Below are positions 41,068 to 49,718 of a DNA stretch of 64,000 nucleotides, piece by piece. The notes below the pieces were generated by a model, which ran no database searches, was not told the DNA's origin, and worked only from the letters and a program-made list of their open reading frames with translations. A program made the translations under genes and the position numbers. The first letter of the stretch is position 1; every line of letters begins with the position of its first letter. Source of the DNA: Lysinibacillus odysseyi 34hs-1 = NBRC 100172 (GTDB lineage Bacteria; Bacillota; Bacilli; Bacillales_A; Planococcaceae); NCBI RefSeq assembly GCF_001591965.1, contig NZ_BCVX01000001.1, positions 248,001 to 312,000 of the forward strand, written 5' to 3'.

Positions 41068-41345
41068 ACAAAAACCCCATCCCAAAAGGGACGGGGTTAA
41101 CCGCGAATACCACCCTAATTCTATTGAAAAACATTCAATAGCTCTCAGCAACGTACAATCATACGTGTTCTTTTTAACGGAAGACACCGGATCAGCTTAC
41201 TGTTTATTGTTCAGCCAACCTTCTCAGAGGGGAGTTCATGTAACATCTGTACACCGACTTCCACCAACATGCCGGCTCTCTGTAGAACAAATTGAAACAC
41301 TACTTTTTCTCATCAACGAATTTGTATGCACTTATTATTAATCTA
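41068..41345 (-). ncRNA. T-box riboswitch leader of brnQ (probably leucine)
   Basis: On the minus strand the T-box sequence AGGGTGGTATTCGCGG (41101-41116 in reverse) precedes a terminator with arms ACCCCGTCCC and GGGATGGGGT and a T-tract (about 41070-41098). Upstream are the Stem I landmarks: an AGTA bulge, GAGAGCCGG and GGTGGAAG, then a base region TGAACTCCCCTCTGAG, with CCGTTA before stem III. The likely specifier triplet is CTC (41232-41234 on the plus strand), a leucine codon. Uncharged tRNA would stabilise the antiterminator and allow brnQ expression. Confidence 0.9.
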
Positions 41346-41968
41346 GAATGCTCTCATTTCATTTTGAATGTGATAAAGCTCAAACCTGTATGAGCGATAA
41401 ACCGCCTTTTACATGGATAAACAAACAATTCGAAGCCGTCAAAACGAATCGAATATATGCTATGCGGGTTTAATATTCAAGAGATGAAACGTTAGTCTTA
41501 GGAACTACACCATACTCCTGCAAATGACTAGCGCGTACGCCGCTGTCCGCAGGAACCCCCCAATTCTAGGCATCCGCCTGACTGTGGATAGTTCAATAGA
41601 GGTTACTTTAGCAAACATTCAAAAAATAGTCAACGTCAATTTTAGAAATGAAGTTTTTTTACCACATGTATAAGCGAAAATACCCAAAAATGACGGAATA
41701 TTTTACAATCTTTAAATATCTTTATTCGAGCAGATATAATCGAGTTTTATGGGAATTTTCTATGCACAGGAAAAAGCAGCATTATTTAAACGCTTTATCA
41801 TGCTGATAAAATAAATCGTAAAAATACACTGTTATTATGTTGTATTTTTCTCTCTATTACAGCTTTTTCTTTTTTAATCGAATCATACATGCACCCTAAC
41901 ACTGGCACAATTAATCCATCACAAGCTGAGCCCGATCTATAAGAAAACAGCAATCAAATTAACAACGA
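41346..41968. other. Gap of about 620 bp upstream of the T-box
   Basis: It should contain the brnQ promoter. No frame with a ribosome binding site, no hairpin with a T-tract, and no recognisable remnant was found. Confidence 0.4.
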
Positions 41969-42496
41969 TCAGCTTAATTCTATTTTCTCATAAATACTGC
42001 TAATATCTTTCCACCCATATACAAGTTCTTTAAGCTTTTTGCCCCCGATTTCCACTTCTACGGTATCAATCATTTGGCCGCCGAGTGCTTCATAAAAATG
42101 CTTTGACGTATTTTCCTCCAATACACTCACAACCATTGTGCTGATGCCAAGCATTTCGATTTCCTCAATGATTGTTTTGACGAGACACTTACCGAGCCCC
42201 CTGCTTTGGTATGCCTCTGCTATATATAAAGTGCTCAGTTCACCTTGAAATTCTTCATACGCTCCGCTTCTTTCCACGCCGCCTGTCGCAAAACCAATAA
42301 TTTGTCCTTCCTCATTTTCCGCTACAAAGACGCAACCTTCCAGCAGCACGCTTTCCCATAATCGCTTTTTCTTGTCATACGTCATCTTTTTCAAAAATTT
42401 TGGCGGGACAATATCTTTATAGGTCGTCCGCCAGCCATCCACGTGCACTTTGGCAATACTTGCCGCATCCGCCATCTTTGCTCTACGAATCCTCAT
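41969..42496 (-). CDS. GNAT family N-acetyltransferase
   Basis: The 175 residues have IRRAKMADAASIAKVHVDGW at the N-terminus, LSTLYIAEAYQSRGLGKCLV (about 87-106; loop QSRGLG) and SVLEENTSKHFYEALGGQMI (about 123-142), all typical of RimI-like GNATs. ATG at 42496 follows AAAAGGAGGGATC. The substrate is unknown. A TMADAxxIxxVHVDxW pattern is common in Bacillus GNATs that sit alone. Confidence 0.9.
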   Translation of the reverse strand: MRIRRAKMADAASIAKVHVDGWRTTYKDIVPPKFLKKMTYDKKKRLWESVLLEGCVFVAENEEGQIIGFATGGVERSGAYEEFQGELSTLYIAEAYQSRGLGKCLVKTIIEEIEMLGISTMVVSVLEENTSKHFYEALGGQMIDTVEVEIGGKKLKELVYGWKDISSIYEKIELS

Positions 42497-42570
42497 ACGA
42501 TCCCTCCTTTTGGAAACAGACCAGCTTTCCCCTACTATTCTACAACGGAAGCTATATCCCTTCTAAAATA

Positions 42571-42620
42571 AAAAAGGAGCTGTGTTAAAAGTTAAAATGA
42601 CCTTTAACACAGCCTCTTTC
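42571..42620. terminator. Hairpin between GNAT and LOG genes
   Basis: GAGCTGTGTTAAA and TTTAACACAGCCTC arms, with A-rich and TCTTTC flanks. It may stop minus-strand transcription from the LOG gene before the GNAT promoter, but T-tracts are poor. Confidence 0.5.
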
Positions 42621-42676
42621 CATCATAAATAGTGCTCCTAAGGTTATCCCCTCACGCTGTCACTATTCTCAATACA

Positions 42677-42724
42677 ACGAGGATGTCCGACAATGTCTTC
42701 CCGGACAACTCCCTCGTTTTTTTA
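42677..42724. terminator. Hairpin directly after the LOG gene
   Basis: AACGAGGATGTCCG and CGGACAACTCCCTCGTT arms with a one-base bulge, followed on the plus strand by TTTTTTT. The stem starts right after the LOG stop codon. Confidence 0.6.
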
Positions 42725-43309
42725 TTAGGTTTGGCTTTTCTTCTCAATATATGTTTTGACAGCCGGCGGATTGTAGGAACGGAATTGTTCAAGCAGACTG
42801 GACGGGTCTATATCTGTTAAAAACATCGGCATATACTGATCGTGCAGGAACTGCTGCTCATTCATGTGCTTGAAAAACGAAATGAGCAGATCATAGTAAT
42901 GACCGACATTTAAAATCCCCGACGGCTTTTGATGAAGCCCAAGCTGTGCCCACGTAAAGATTTCAAAGAACTCTTCCATCGTTCCAGGCCCCCCCGGCAG
43001 CGCAATAAAGCCATCTGCCAGCTCGGCCATTTTTGTTTTTCTCGCATGCATCGAATCGACAACGATCAGCTCCGTCAAATGAGGATGGGCAATTTCTCTT
43101 TCCTCCAGCATTTTCGGGAGGACACCAATAACCTTTCCTCCTTCAGCCAGCACTGTGTCTGCTACAACCCCCATAATCCCAACGCTTGAGCCGCCGTAAA
43201 CAAGGGTCAGATTTTGTCTTGCCAGTTCCTTTCCAAGCTGAACCGCTCCTTCCTTATAGAAGGGCTCTGCTCCTATACTGGAGCCGCAAAATACTGCAAT
43301 ACTTTTCAT
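42725..43309 (-). CDS. yvdD: LOG family protein (cytokinin-type phosphoribohydrolase, YvdD-like)
   Basis: The 194 residues have the family Rossmann fold: SIAVFCGSSIGAEPFYKEGA at the N-terminus, VYGGSSVGIMGVVADTVLAE and the catalytic motif ALPGGPGTMEEFFEIFTWAQ (about 103-122). LOG enzymes release the base from nucleoside monophosphates. ATG at 43309 follows a weak AATAATG context. A MazG-like gene lies divergent, as with yvdC/yvdD neighbours in B. subtilis. The symbol rests on this comparison. Confidence 0.9.
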   Translation of the reverse strand: MKSIAVFCGSSIGAEPFYKEGAVQLGKELARQNLTLVYGGSSVGIMGVVADTVLAEGGKVIGVLPKMLEEREIAHPHLTELIVVDSMHARKTKMAELADGFIALPGGPGTMEEFFEIFTWAQLGLHQKPSGILNVGHYYDLLISFFKHMNEQQFLHDQYMPMFLTDIDPSSLLEQFRSYNPPAVKTYIEKKSQT

Positions 43310-43395
43310 TATTTAGCCTCATTCCTTTATTTCAGTTTTGTTGTATGATAGTTTTATCTTAAATTCAAAATAATCCGAAAAAGGAGCCTGTACTA

Positions 43396-43722
43396 ATGAA
43401 AACAAATGAATTCCAGCAACGATTAAAGCAATTTTATAAAGAAACGGGAGGCTTCGAGGAGGAAAATCTCCTCTCTGTCGTTATTCTAGCTGAAAATATT
43501 GGTGAAGTCGCTAGAATCTTAAGGGATATGGAATACGGCTCCCACCCTTTAAATACCACCCCTAATACATATAAAACAAATAAAAATCTGCTCTCTGAAA
43601 AACTCGGCGACATTTTAGGTACTATTACGTTTATTGCTAATCAGCACGATATTCAACTGCAGGACATATGCAAAAATCATATAGAAAAGCTAGAAAAAAT
43701 ACATACAATGATGCATAACTAA
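43396..43722 (+). CDS. MazG-like nucleotide pyrophosphohydrolase
   Basis: The 108 residues match the all-alpha MazG fold: a helix with LLSVVILAENIGEVARILRD (about 25-44) and a second with LSEKLGDILGTITFIANQHD. The usual E-E-x-x-E pair is partly replaced (AENIGE) and D-E-x-x-D appears as EKLGD, so catalysis may be weak. Related proteins hydrolyse NTPs to NMPs. ATG at 43396 follows AAAAAGGAGCC. It is divergent to the LOG gene, as yvdC is near yvdD in B. subtilis. Confidence 0.8.
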   Translation: MKTNEFQQRLKQFYKETGGFEEENLLSVVILAENIGEVARILRDMEYGSHPLNTTPNTYKTNKNLLSEKLGDILGTITFIANQHDIQLQDICKNHIEKLEKIHTMMHN

Positions 43723-43742
43723 TATTCTCATATTTTTAAACC

Positions 43743-43783
43743 AGGCAAGGAACCCTTCCCCCAATCAGCGTTCTTTGCCTTTT
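43743..43783. terminator. Terminator between convergent genes
   Basis: AGGCAAGGAAC and GTTCTTTGCCT arms with one G-T pair, followed by TTTTATT. It overlaps the end of the FtsW-like gene. Confidence 0.7.
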
Positions 43784-44960
43784 ATTCATAGTTTTCATCC
43801 CGTGACAAGAAAAAATAATTTTCATATGTTTTCCGGAAGGATAAAATGACGCCAAGCAACAGGAAGTTCGATAAAAGCGAGCTCCCCCCGTAGCTAAGGA
43901 AAGGCAATGTTACCCCTGTCACAGGTAAAAGCCCCATCGTCATGCCGATATTCTGGAATATCTGGAAGGTCAATAAGCTGATGATACCAGCTCCCGTAAT
44001 GTAGGCAAATCGTGTCCTCGCCTTTATAACAATAACAACAAGCCGGTATAAAAGAAGGAAATACAACAGAATTACAATAGAGCCGCCAATAAAGCCCGTT
44101 TCCTCCGCAATCGTGGAAAATATAAAATCCGTATGTTTTTCCGGGATATACACATCATTACCCCGGTAGCCTTTACCTATAATTTCACCTGTGCCGATTG
44201 CCAGTATCCCCTGCCTTGTCTGGTACGACGATGCCTCATATTCGAAGGGCTGCAGCCATCCATTAATCCGTGACACCTGATGGGGCGAAAGACGTCCTAA
44301 TAATTCCTCCTGGTAAATATGATGAAACTGAAAATAAATAATTAGTATGCCGATGACTAGTGTCACTGGAATCGCTGCAACGGTTATGAGCAATTTTTTA
44401 TTAATGGATGAAAAGAAAATCATAGGTGCCAGCAAGGCAAGATATAATAGGATCATTCCTGTATCCGGCTGTTGGTATACGAGCAGCATCGGCGGCATAG
44501 TGATAATGGCCACTTTGCACAGCAGGCGGCAATCAGACATAAAGGATGGCTCCTCCGTTAACGTATAATGCTTCTCCATCACCCGTGTAACAACGAGAAC
44601 AAACGCAAACTTTAGAAACTCCGACGGCTGCAAGCTCCCTAGAAATTTAATCTGGTACCATGCCTTCGCTTCATTAATCGGCCTGGCAATGCTTTCCGGC
44701 GCAAAAATAAGTCCAATCAGCAGCAAAACAACCCCCGCATAGACAAACCAGGATATTTGCTTTAATTGTTCTACATCCAACATTGCTACGCCTACCATCA
44801 GGCTAAAGCCGAGTATGTAAAAGATGATTTGCTTGATCACAAAGGTTTGCCCATATTGCGGGAAGGCCTCTGTCGTTGAATGGATAAACAGGCAGCTAAT
44901 GAAAGCGAGCAATGCTATGTATAATGCGACCTGCTTATCGATATATTTTTCTATCCCAAT
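43782..44960 (-). CDS. FtsW/RodA/SpoVE family cell-shape or division protein
   Basis: These SEDS glycosyltransferases polymerise lipid II into glycan strands. Ten membrane helices are visible with the family motifs KFLGSLQPSEFLKFAFVLVV, HTDFIFSTIAEETGFIGGSI and PVTGVTLPFLSYGGSSLLSN. The start is odd. AAAGGGAG is followed by ATT at 44960-44958, giving MGIEKYIDKQVALYIALLAF. The next usual start (TTG 44912) has no ribosome binding site and cuts into the first helix. I therefore place the start at 44960. Whether it acts in division, elongation or sporulation cannot be told here. Confidence 0.88.
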   Translation of the reverse strand: MGIEKYIDKQVALYIALLAFISCLFIHSTTEAFPQYGQTFVIKQIIFYILGFSLMVGVAMLDVEQLKQISWFVYAGVVLLLIGLIFAPESIARPINEAKAWYQIKFLGSLQPSEFLKFAFVLVVTRVMEKHYTLTEEPSFMSDCRLLCKVAIITMPPMLLVYQQPDTGMILLYLALLAPMIFFSSINKKLLITVAAIPVTLVIGILIIYFQFHHIYQEELLGRLSPHQVSRINGWLQPFEYEASSYQTRQGILAIGTGEIIGKGYRGNDVYIPEKHTDFIFSTIAEETGFIGGSIVILLYFLLLYRLVVIVIKARTRFAYITGAGIISLLTFQIFQNIGMTMGLLPVTGVTLPFLSYGGSSLLSNFLLLGVILSFRKTYENYFFLSRDENYE

Positions 44961-45180
44961 TCACCCGCTCCCTTTCACTTCATGTGGACAAAAGCCTTTA
45001 CAGCTTACTGTATGTCCCTGCATGAATAAAAACGACTCCAACAGGAAAATGTTCCTGAAATATACTTTTATTGTCTAATTTGGAATGCTGTCATTATAGA
45101 TCCATACACCATAAAGATTAAAAGCCATACTAGTTTCGAGCGTTTTCTCTCATTTTTTAAACCTGCTCTTATCGTCTTGC

Positions 45181-45750
45181 TTACGGTCTATACTTATTAT
45201 CCCCCGGCAGGCTTTTTACTGTTTTCCACGCTGAAATAGCGTCTTCCCGGCTCTTTCCTATATTTTGTGGGTCTGCAAAATAGTCACGTGTAAACTGGTT
45301 GTATTCAAACTGAGGAGCGAGCTTGCTTTTTTTATAGGAGGGGTCTTTCTTCCGCTCCATTTCCTCATACCAGGCTGTGACCACATCCTGATATGTCTTC
45401 CCGACATTTTCTTTAAAAAACTGCTGGATATAGGTGGAGAAATGGAATTTAGGGATGATAGAGGTAAAAAACGCCCTCACTTGCTGGCTGCATCGATGGT
45501 TTTCCGTAATCACTGTTTCCAGCGTTAACGGTTCATTCGAAAGTGCCTTTTTGCGAGTAGTTTGTTTTTTTCGCAGCGGTTTTAGCTTCTCTCCAGTGTG
45601 AAGAAAATGTGTAATACGCTCTGCTAGCTCGATCTTTGAGCCCGTTGCACTCATTTCCTCCTCCCGGCAAAATGCCTGCAGCTCTTCCTTCAGCCAGTAA
45701 TAATTTTTGAACTCTTCTACATTGATTTCTTTTGTTAAGTTAGGGCGCAT
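45181..45750 (-). CDS. SAP domain protein (DUF6434-like)
   Basis: The 189 residues begin with a SAP-type helix-extended-helix unit (YWLKEELQAFCREEEMSATG, SKIELAERITHFLHTGEKLK, about 18-57), which binds DNA or RNA in eukaryotes. A basic middle (KPLRKKQTTRKKA) follows. The C-terminal half contains two similar units (FHFSTYIQQFFKENVGKTYQ and FEYNQFTRDYFADPQNIGKS) and fits DUF6434, which is often fused to SAP. ATG at 45750 is used. Function is unknown. Behind it (about 45070-45180) a startless frame reads SKLVWLLIFMVYGSIMTAFQ, possibly a broken small membrane gene. Confidence 0.82.
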   Translation of the reverse strand: MRPNLTKEINVEEFKNYYWLKEELQAFCREEEMSATGSKIELAERITHFLHTGEKLKPLRKKQTTRKKALSNEPLTLETVITENHRCSQQVRAFFTSIIPKFHFSTYIQQFFKENVGKTYQDVVTAWYEEMERKKDPSYKKSKLAPQFEYNQFTRDYFADPQNIGKSREDAISAWKTVKSLPGDNKYRP

Positions 45751-45882
45751 CGTATTCCTCTTCTTATGTGTATTGTGTATTACTTATATTTCCAATATAT
45801 TATTATACATTTTTTATCCATTTCACAAAACCCATGATGATTCGCTTCCTCTTTTTCCATGAGTACGGGTAAGGCGCTGTTT

Positions 45883-46458
45883 TTAATACAATTGTTCAAA
45901 ATTATCTTGCTCCATCTCTATATCAGCAATTTTCCATTCATTCTCTTCTTTCACGACCTCCACTGTCACTTCCGTTGACCACCATGCCTGCTGCACATTC
46001 GAGGCCCTTTTATATTGCCCAAACTCTACTATATAGGAGACTTCATACCCGTCCTCTTGTTTAGTCTCTTGCTGTTTTTTAATATCGCTAATTTTATAAT
46101 CACTTTGGTTCATATATGCCCGTTCAAACATCGCCGTCAGGGCACCTGTATCAAGCAGTGTATCAAAGCTGTCTGATGTTACATATCGGCCAAACTTGTC
46201 CATTGCGGTATTCTCGATCGCCTTGCTCGAAAACGTAACAATTTCCTCATCATTCTTTTCCAGTGCTTCTTCGATTTCCTTATCAATCGCTTGAAAAAGC
46301 TTCTCGCTTTCCACAAATTCCACTGTAAAAAGCTTGGTTATAAAATCGACTGTTGATTCGTCCTGAAACTCTTCTTCCTTTTGAAAAACAAACCATACCG
46401 CTATAGCCACCCCAAGCAGTACGATGCCCCCTGCTGCAGCCTTTTTCCACTTTTGCAT
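45883..46458 (-). CDS. Membrane-anchored hypothetical protein, 191 aa
   Basis: MQKWKKAAAGGIVLLGVAIAVWFVF is an N-terminal anchor. The outside domain of about 160 residues has a helical acidic first half (FQAIDKEIEEALEKNDEEIV) and a strand-rich end (STEVTVEVVKEENEWKIADI), similar in layout to NTF2-like DUF domains in Bacillales. ATG at 46458 follows GGGAGGGGAAAGACTGAA. No family is assigned with confidence. Single gene. Confidence 0.76.
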   Translation of the reverse strand: MQKWKKAAAGGIVLLGVAIAVWFVFQKEEEFQDESTVDFITKLFTVEFVESEKLFQAIDKEIEEALEKNDEEIVTFSSKAIENTAMDKFGRYVTSDSFDTLLDTGALTAMFERAYMNQSDYKISDIKKQQETKQEDGYEVSYIVEFGQYKRASNVQQAWWSTEVTVEVVKEENEWKIADIEMEQDNFEQLY

Positions 46459-46650
46459 TTCAGTCTTTCCCCTCCCATTTGCTAATCAAAAAGTGCTAAC
46501 GTGCTGCTAACTATTTTATAAATAGAATGATAGAAATATGCGCGCCCTTTTAGTGGTGAATGGGCGCTCCCTTGGATAATAGAGAAAAAGGGGAAATAGT
46601 GTATAATGGATAAACAGGAAATTAATTTACAAAAATAGAAGGAGAATAAC

Positions 46651-47064
46651 ATGCCAAATTACACGACCCTTATGCTCATCCTTGTCCTTGTAGCGTTTGT
46701 GCTCTATGCATTTGATTATGGGATGAAAAAACTGTTGAAAGTGAAACGGGAAAAGTGGCCTTCCTATAACCATGTCAATGCCCGCCACCGGAAAATTGAC
46801 TGGGGGATTCGGTGTACTTTTCTGCTTTTCATATTGTCATTATTCATTTATTACGATAAAACAGGGATGACTATTACCGTCTGGCCGTTTGAACCCTTGA
46901 CTATTTTCATACTTTTAACAGTCCTCTCTGAATCGGTGCGTGCCTATATGGAGTGGAAATACGCTGAAAACCGCCGTACATATGTATTAACATTATCTAA
47001 CATGGCCTTTGCTATTGGATTGATCGTTCTTCTCATTGGAACCGATTGTTTTGGATTCCTATAG
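46651..47064 (+). CDS. DUF4181 membrane protein
   Basis: The 137 residues contain four membrane helices (about 5-23, 53-70, 80-97, 112-131). The spacing LKVKREKWPSYNHVNARHRK after helix 1 and a final GLIVLLIGTDCF are typical of DUF4181 proteins. ATG at 46651 follows AGAAGGAGAATAAC. Function is unknown. A strong hairpin follows. Confidence 0.8.
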   Translation: MPNYTTLMLILVLVAFVLYAFDYGMKKLLKVKREKWPSYNHVNARHRKIDWGIRCTFLLFILSLFIYYDKTGMTITVWPFEPLTIFILLTVLSESVRAYMEWKYAENRRTYVLTLSNMAFAIGLIVLLIGTDCFGFL

Positions 47065-47070
47065 CACACA

Positions 47071-47106
47071 AAGCAGGGATAAAACACGATTGTTTTATCC
47101 CTGCTT
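47071..47106. terminator. Strong hairpin after the DUF4181 gene
   Basis: AAGCAGGGATAAAACA and TGTTTTATCCCTGCTT are perfect 16-bp arms around CGAT. The T-tract is only CTG/TTTG, but the stem is very stable and lies between convergent genes. Confidence 0.8.
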
Positions 47107-47140
47107 CTGATCTGCTTTTATGATCATTTACTTGTCCTTC

Positions 47141-47287
47141 TTATCTGCGTAAGTTTTCCTGATCCTTCAAGCGATTCTGCTCATTAGGTACACGGCTTTG
47201 GTCTGCGATGCTTTGATTTTTCTTTTCTTCCTGCATATCACGCTCGACTTCTCGAAGACTTTTGTTGTTTTCTTTGTTGTCTGACAT
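47141..47287 (-). CDS. Small charged protein, 48 aa
   Basis: ATG 47287 follows AGGAGGGATGCTGT. The 48 residues (MSDNKENNKSLREVERDMQE... to ...KDQENLRR) are highly hydrophilic and predicted helical, like small spore or stress proteins of Bacillales. Longer in-frame reading upstream lies on the wrong side of a coding region and has no ribosome binding site. No family is recognised. Confidence 0.7.
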   Translation of the reverse strand: MSDNKENNKSLREVERDMQEEKKNQSIADQSRVPNEQNRLKDQENLRR

Positions 47288-47407
47288 ACAGCATCCCTCC
47301 TGTTTTTGAATGTTTTCCCGCCCGTCATCTCCTTTAAACACATACTTTTTCCGGTCAAGTGCTCGAATCCCTGCTTCTATCGACTTACAGACACTTCTAA
47401 AATAGAG

Positions 47408-47569
47408 ATGAACAGTACGCTCCTGCTGGCATATAAAGGAGACGGAGTGTTTCATGTACACTCGACAGGAACCACATCGGATATTGTCTATGATGACGGC
47501 AGCAAGCCCGACACCAGTATAGACGTTTCCGGCCATTTCTTTTTCGAGAATTATCAGAAGTGGCTGTAG
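47408..47569 (+). pseudogene. Fragment of a small protein
   Basis: A plus-strand frame (ATG 47408, MNSTLLLAYKGDGVFHVHST... to ...FFFENYQKWL) reads like the C-terminal part of a soluble or extracytoplasmic protein. No ribosome binding site precedes the ATG, and the frame is open further upstream without clear content. A remnant is more likely than a functional gene. Confidence 0.4.
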
Positions 47570-47724
47570 ATCGGTAACGTTCAAGAAAATTCCACATTTA
47601 CCCAACGATCATACAAGCGAAAAGATACATAAAAGGGTATAATAAAGATGTGCAATTATTTAAATACTCTGTTTATTAGTACCTATGTTTTTCATGATCT
47701 TCTAAAGAAATGAGGGGTATATGT

Positions 47725-47898
47725 ATGATCTTTTATGAATCCGTCTGTATTTGCTGCAAAAAGAAGTTCAAAATCCTGGAAGGTACACTCAAATATCAAA
47801 AGTATAAAACCAATATGCAAGGGCGCTTTTCCTGCGAGGACTGCGATCACAAAATCTATATGGAAGCCAGAAAGTATATGATGGCGAAAATTACGTAG
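47725..47898 (+). CDS. Small zinc-ribbon-like protein, 57 aa (DUF2197/YlaI-like)
   Basis: ATG 47725 is chosen over 47710 because the GAGGGG site is correctly spaced. The 57 residues contain CICCKKKF and CEDCDHKIYM, two Cys-x2-Cys pairs about 34 residues apart, a zinc ribbon. This is the layout of small YlaI-like proteins. Function is unknown; zinc binding is inferred from the four Cys. Confidence 0.75.
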   Translation: MIFYESVCICCKKKFKILEGTLKYQKYKTNMQGRFSCEDCDHKIYMEARKYMMAKIT

Positions 47899-47911
47899 CA
47901 CGTTTGCTTAA

Positions 47912-47949
47912 GCAGAGCATTTCATGTAAGGAATGGCTCTGTTTTTTCT
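47912..47949 (+). terminator. Terminator of the zinc-ribbon gene
   Basis: AGCAGAGCATT and AATGGCTCTGTT arms around a short loop, followed by TTTTTTC. Confidence 0.75.
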
Positions 47950-48065
47950 TTTTACTTTTTAGGTATTTAATTACTCGAAAATATAGAACTCAATTGTTAT
48001 ACCAGAATTCAAGCAGCCATTGGAAGATTAGACGATATTATATATTCTTTATCGTTTTCCATATA

Positions 48066-48108
48066 AAAAAGCCTGTTCTGAAGAAATGCTTCGAAACAGG
48101 CTTTCCTT
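48066..48108. terminator. Terminator of the GNAT gene at 48118
   Basis: AAAAAAGCCTGTTC and GAAACAGGCTTTCC arms with a TGAAGAAATGCTTC loop. On the minus strand a TTTTTT run follows. Confidence 0.75.
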
Positions 48109-48117
48109 TTAAAATTC

Positions 48118-48534
48118 CTACTCCAAATACTCAGCAGCTAATTGCTGATTTTGATAAATCGCCATACCGGTTTTCAATTTTTTAAAGCCGCACTTTTCAT
48201 AAAAGGACATATTGCCGGTCGTAGAGATAAGATGAATACAGGAAACTTCCTTTAGCTCATCTAGTATCCTTTCCAGTAAAAGACGTGCAATCCCCTCTCC
48301 CTGATGCTGTTTATGGACAACAACATCATAGATCGCCGCGTTAAAGATGCCATCCGATAGAGCCCTCGCAAATCCGATTACTACTCCCTCTTTCACCGCA
48401 AAAACCTTATGCGTACTAGCTTCAAATACAGTACGGATTACCTCCTCGTCATGCTTCATCCAGCCAACTGACCTGTATACCTCTCGGAGTTCCTGTAAGT
48501 GAAGTTCTTTTATTTCCTTTTTTACTGTAATCAT
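48118..48534 (-). CDS. GNAT family N-acetyltransferase
   Basis: ATG 48534 follows GTGGAGGTATAC. The 138 residues are a compact GNAT: LREVYRSVGWMKHDEEVIRT at the N-terminus, DVVVHKQHQGEGIARLLLER (about 70-89, loop HQGEGIA) and FYEKCGFKKLKTGMAIYQNQ near the end. It resembles the enzyme at 31852, with which it shares VGW-T/M and the FYEK(N/C)GF end. Acceptor unknown. Confidence 0.9.
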   Translation of the reverse strand: MITVKKEIKELHLQELREVYRSVGWMKHDEEVIRTVFEASTHKVFAVKEGVVIGFARALSDGIFNAAIYDVVVHKQHQGEGIARLLLERILDELKEVSCIHLISTTGNMSFYEKCGFKKLKTGMAIYQNQQLAAEYLE

Positions 48535-48584
48535 GTATACCTCCACTCACTTGTTTTCTGCAGCAATTAATGAATTCTTTAGTA

Positions 48585-49718
48585 TTAATTCGTCTCTTTT
48601 TTAAATATCCCAATTAGTAAAATAACCAGGCCGGCTAAAAATAGAGGAGGAAGTAGAATCAACATGACGCCTATTCCCGCAAAACCATCTCCTTCATAGA
48701 TGGCGTAGCTCATTCCTATGAGCCATGATAGCAGTGGTGCAATGACAAGCATTGTCGTTATTCCCCAGATGATTCGTTTCTTCCTCTTTCCAATTCCTTT
48801 TGTCAAAACAGCTGCGAAAATGAGGCCCCCTATTAAAATTGCTGCGCCCATCAGCATACTTTTACCTCCTTTTGCATGCTCCTGTTCACCCATTAAATTA
48901 TGTTCCAACCCTACCTCCTGTAGATTATTTTGGAGGATGAATTCCTTTACATACGAAACAACTTCTTCATGATTCCCTTCTATATTGTAGCCTACATGAT
49001 ATATAGCACCGTTGTAGTACGTATACAGCTCATTGGCAGTTGTTTGTGTGACATTCATTTCATTTTTCTCATCATCAAATGTAAAATACCGATAGGCTAG
49101 AGCACTATTCGTTGTACGGATTTGATGGATCAGCGGTGTTGTTTCGTCCAACATCTCCTGCTCAACCCGGTTGCCGACAGCATCTTCCGTTAAATCCGCA
49201 AGAAAATCCGGGTACAAACTATTCATAAAGTGTTTGGCCACCGAGATAACCATATATTCCTCACCATTCCTGAATGAAAATTGCAGTTCTGTCTGCATCC
49301 CGTCATTTACCGCGAGAACTTCTGCGTTGCTTTTGTTAAACGGTTCAATAATATCAGGGATCATTGCATTATTTGCATTAAGGAATTCCGTTAACGGAAC
49401 AGGCTTGAAATATTTCAGACGGCGTAAATCCTGGTGGTCAAACTCTTTAAAAAGCTCGCTATACGCAGCCCCATTTCCGTCCACCTGCTCAAACACATGT
49501 AAAATGGTATATCCTCGAGCGCTCTGTTCACGAACCGTCCCCCCGCTATATTGCAAGAAGACGAACACGAGCGCGGCTGCTGTGACAACGGCGGCTAAAA
49601 CTGGTGCCAGGATACGTCTCTTTGGCCTATTTTGTGAAAGATTTTGCTTTACACGCCGGATGATTGCCTCCTCATGCTGCTTTGTCTGGCGCAGCTCTTT
49701 TAGTTTATATGGTCTCAT
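48585..49718 (-). CDS. Membrane-anchored anti-sigma-like protein, 377 aa
   Basis: The N-terminus (MRPYKLKELRQTKQHEEAII, basic helix, about 1-34) faces the cytoplasm and can bind sigma. One helix (ILAPVLAAVVTAAALVFVFL) follows, then an extracellular part of about 240 residues. Three more helices lie near the C-terminus (about 290-305, 318-340, 347-370), so the protein is multi-spanning. The ATG lies 14 bases inside the sigma gene, giving translational coupling. The anti-sigma role is inferred from layout; the C-terminal helices are unusual for this class. Confidence 0.78.
   Translation of the reverse strand: MRPYKLKELRQTKQHEEAIIRRVKQNLSQNRPKRRILAPVLAAVVTAAALVFVFLQYSGGTVREQSARGYTILHVFEQVDGNGAAYSELFKEFDHQDLRRLKYFKPVPLTEFLNANNAMIPDIIEPFNKSNAEVLAVNDGMQTELQFSFRNGEEYMVISVAKHFMNSLYPDFLADLTEDAVGNRVEQEMLDETTPLIHQIRTTNSALAYRYFTFDDEKNEMNVTQTTANELYTYYNGAIYHVGYNIEGNHEEVVSYVKEFILQNNLQEVGLEHNLMGEQEHAKGGKSMLMGAAILIGGLIFAAVLTKGIGKRKKRIIWGITTMLVIAPLLSWLIGMSYAIYEGDGFAGIGVMLILLPPLFLAGLVILLIGIFKKETN

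Noticed and set aside
47288-47605. N-terminal extension of the 48-aa gene to a 154-aa protein
   Set aside because: AGGAGGGATG directly before ATG 47287 fixes the start, and the extension has no ribosome binding site and contradicts the plus-strand frame.
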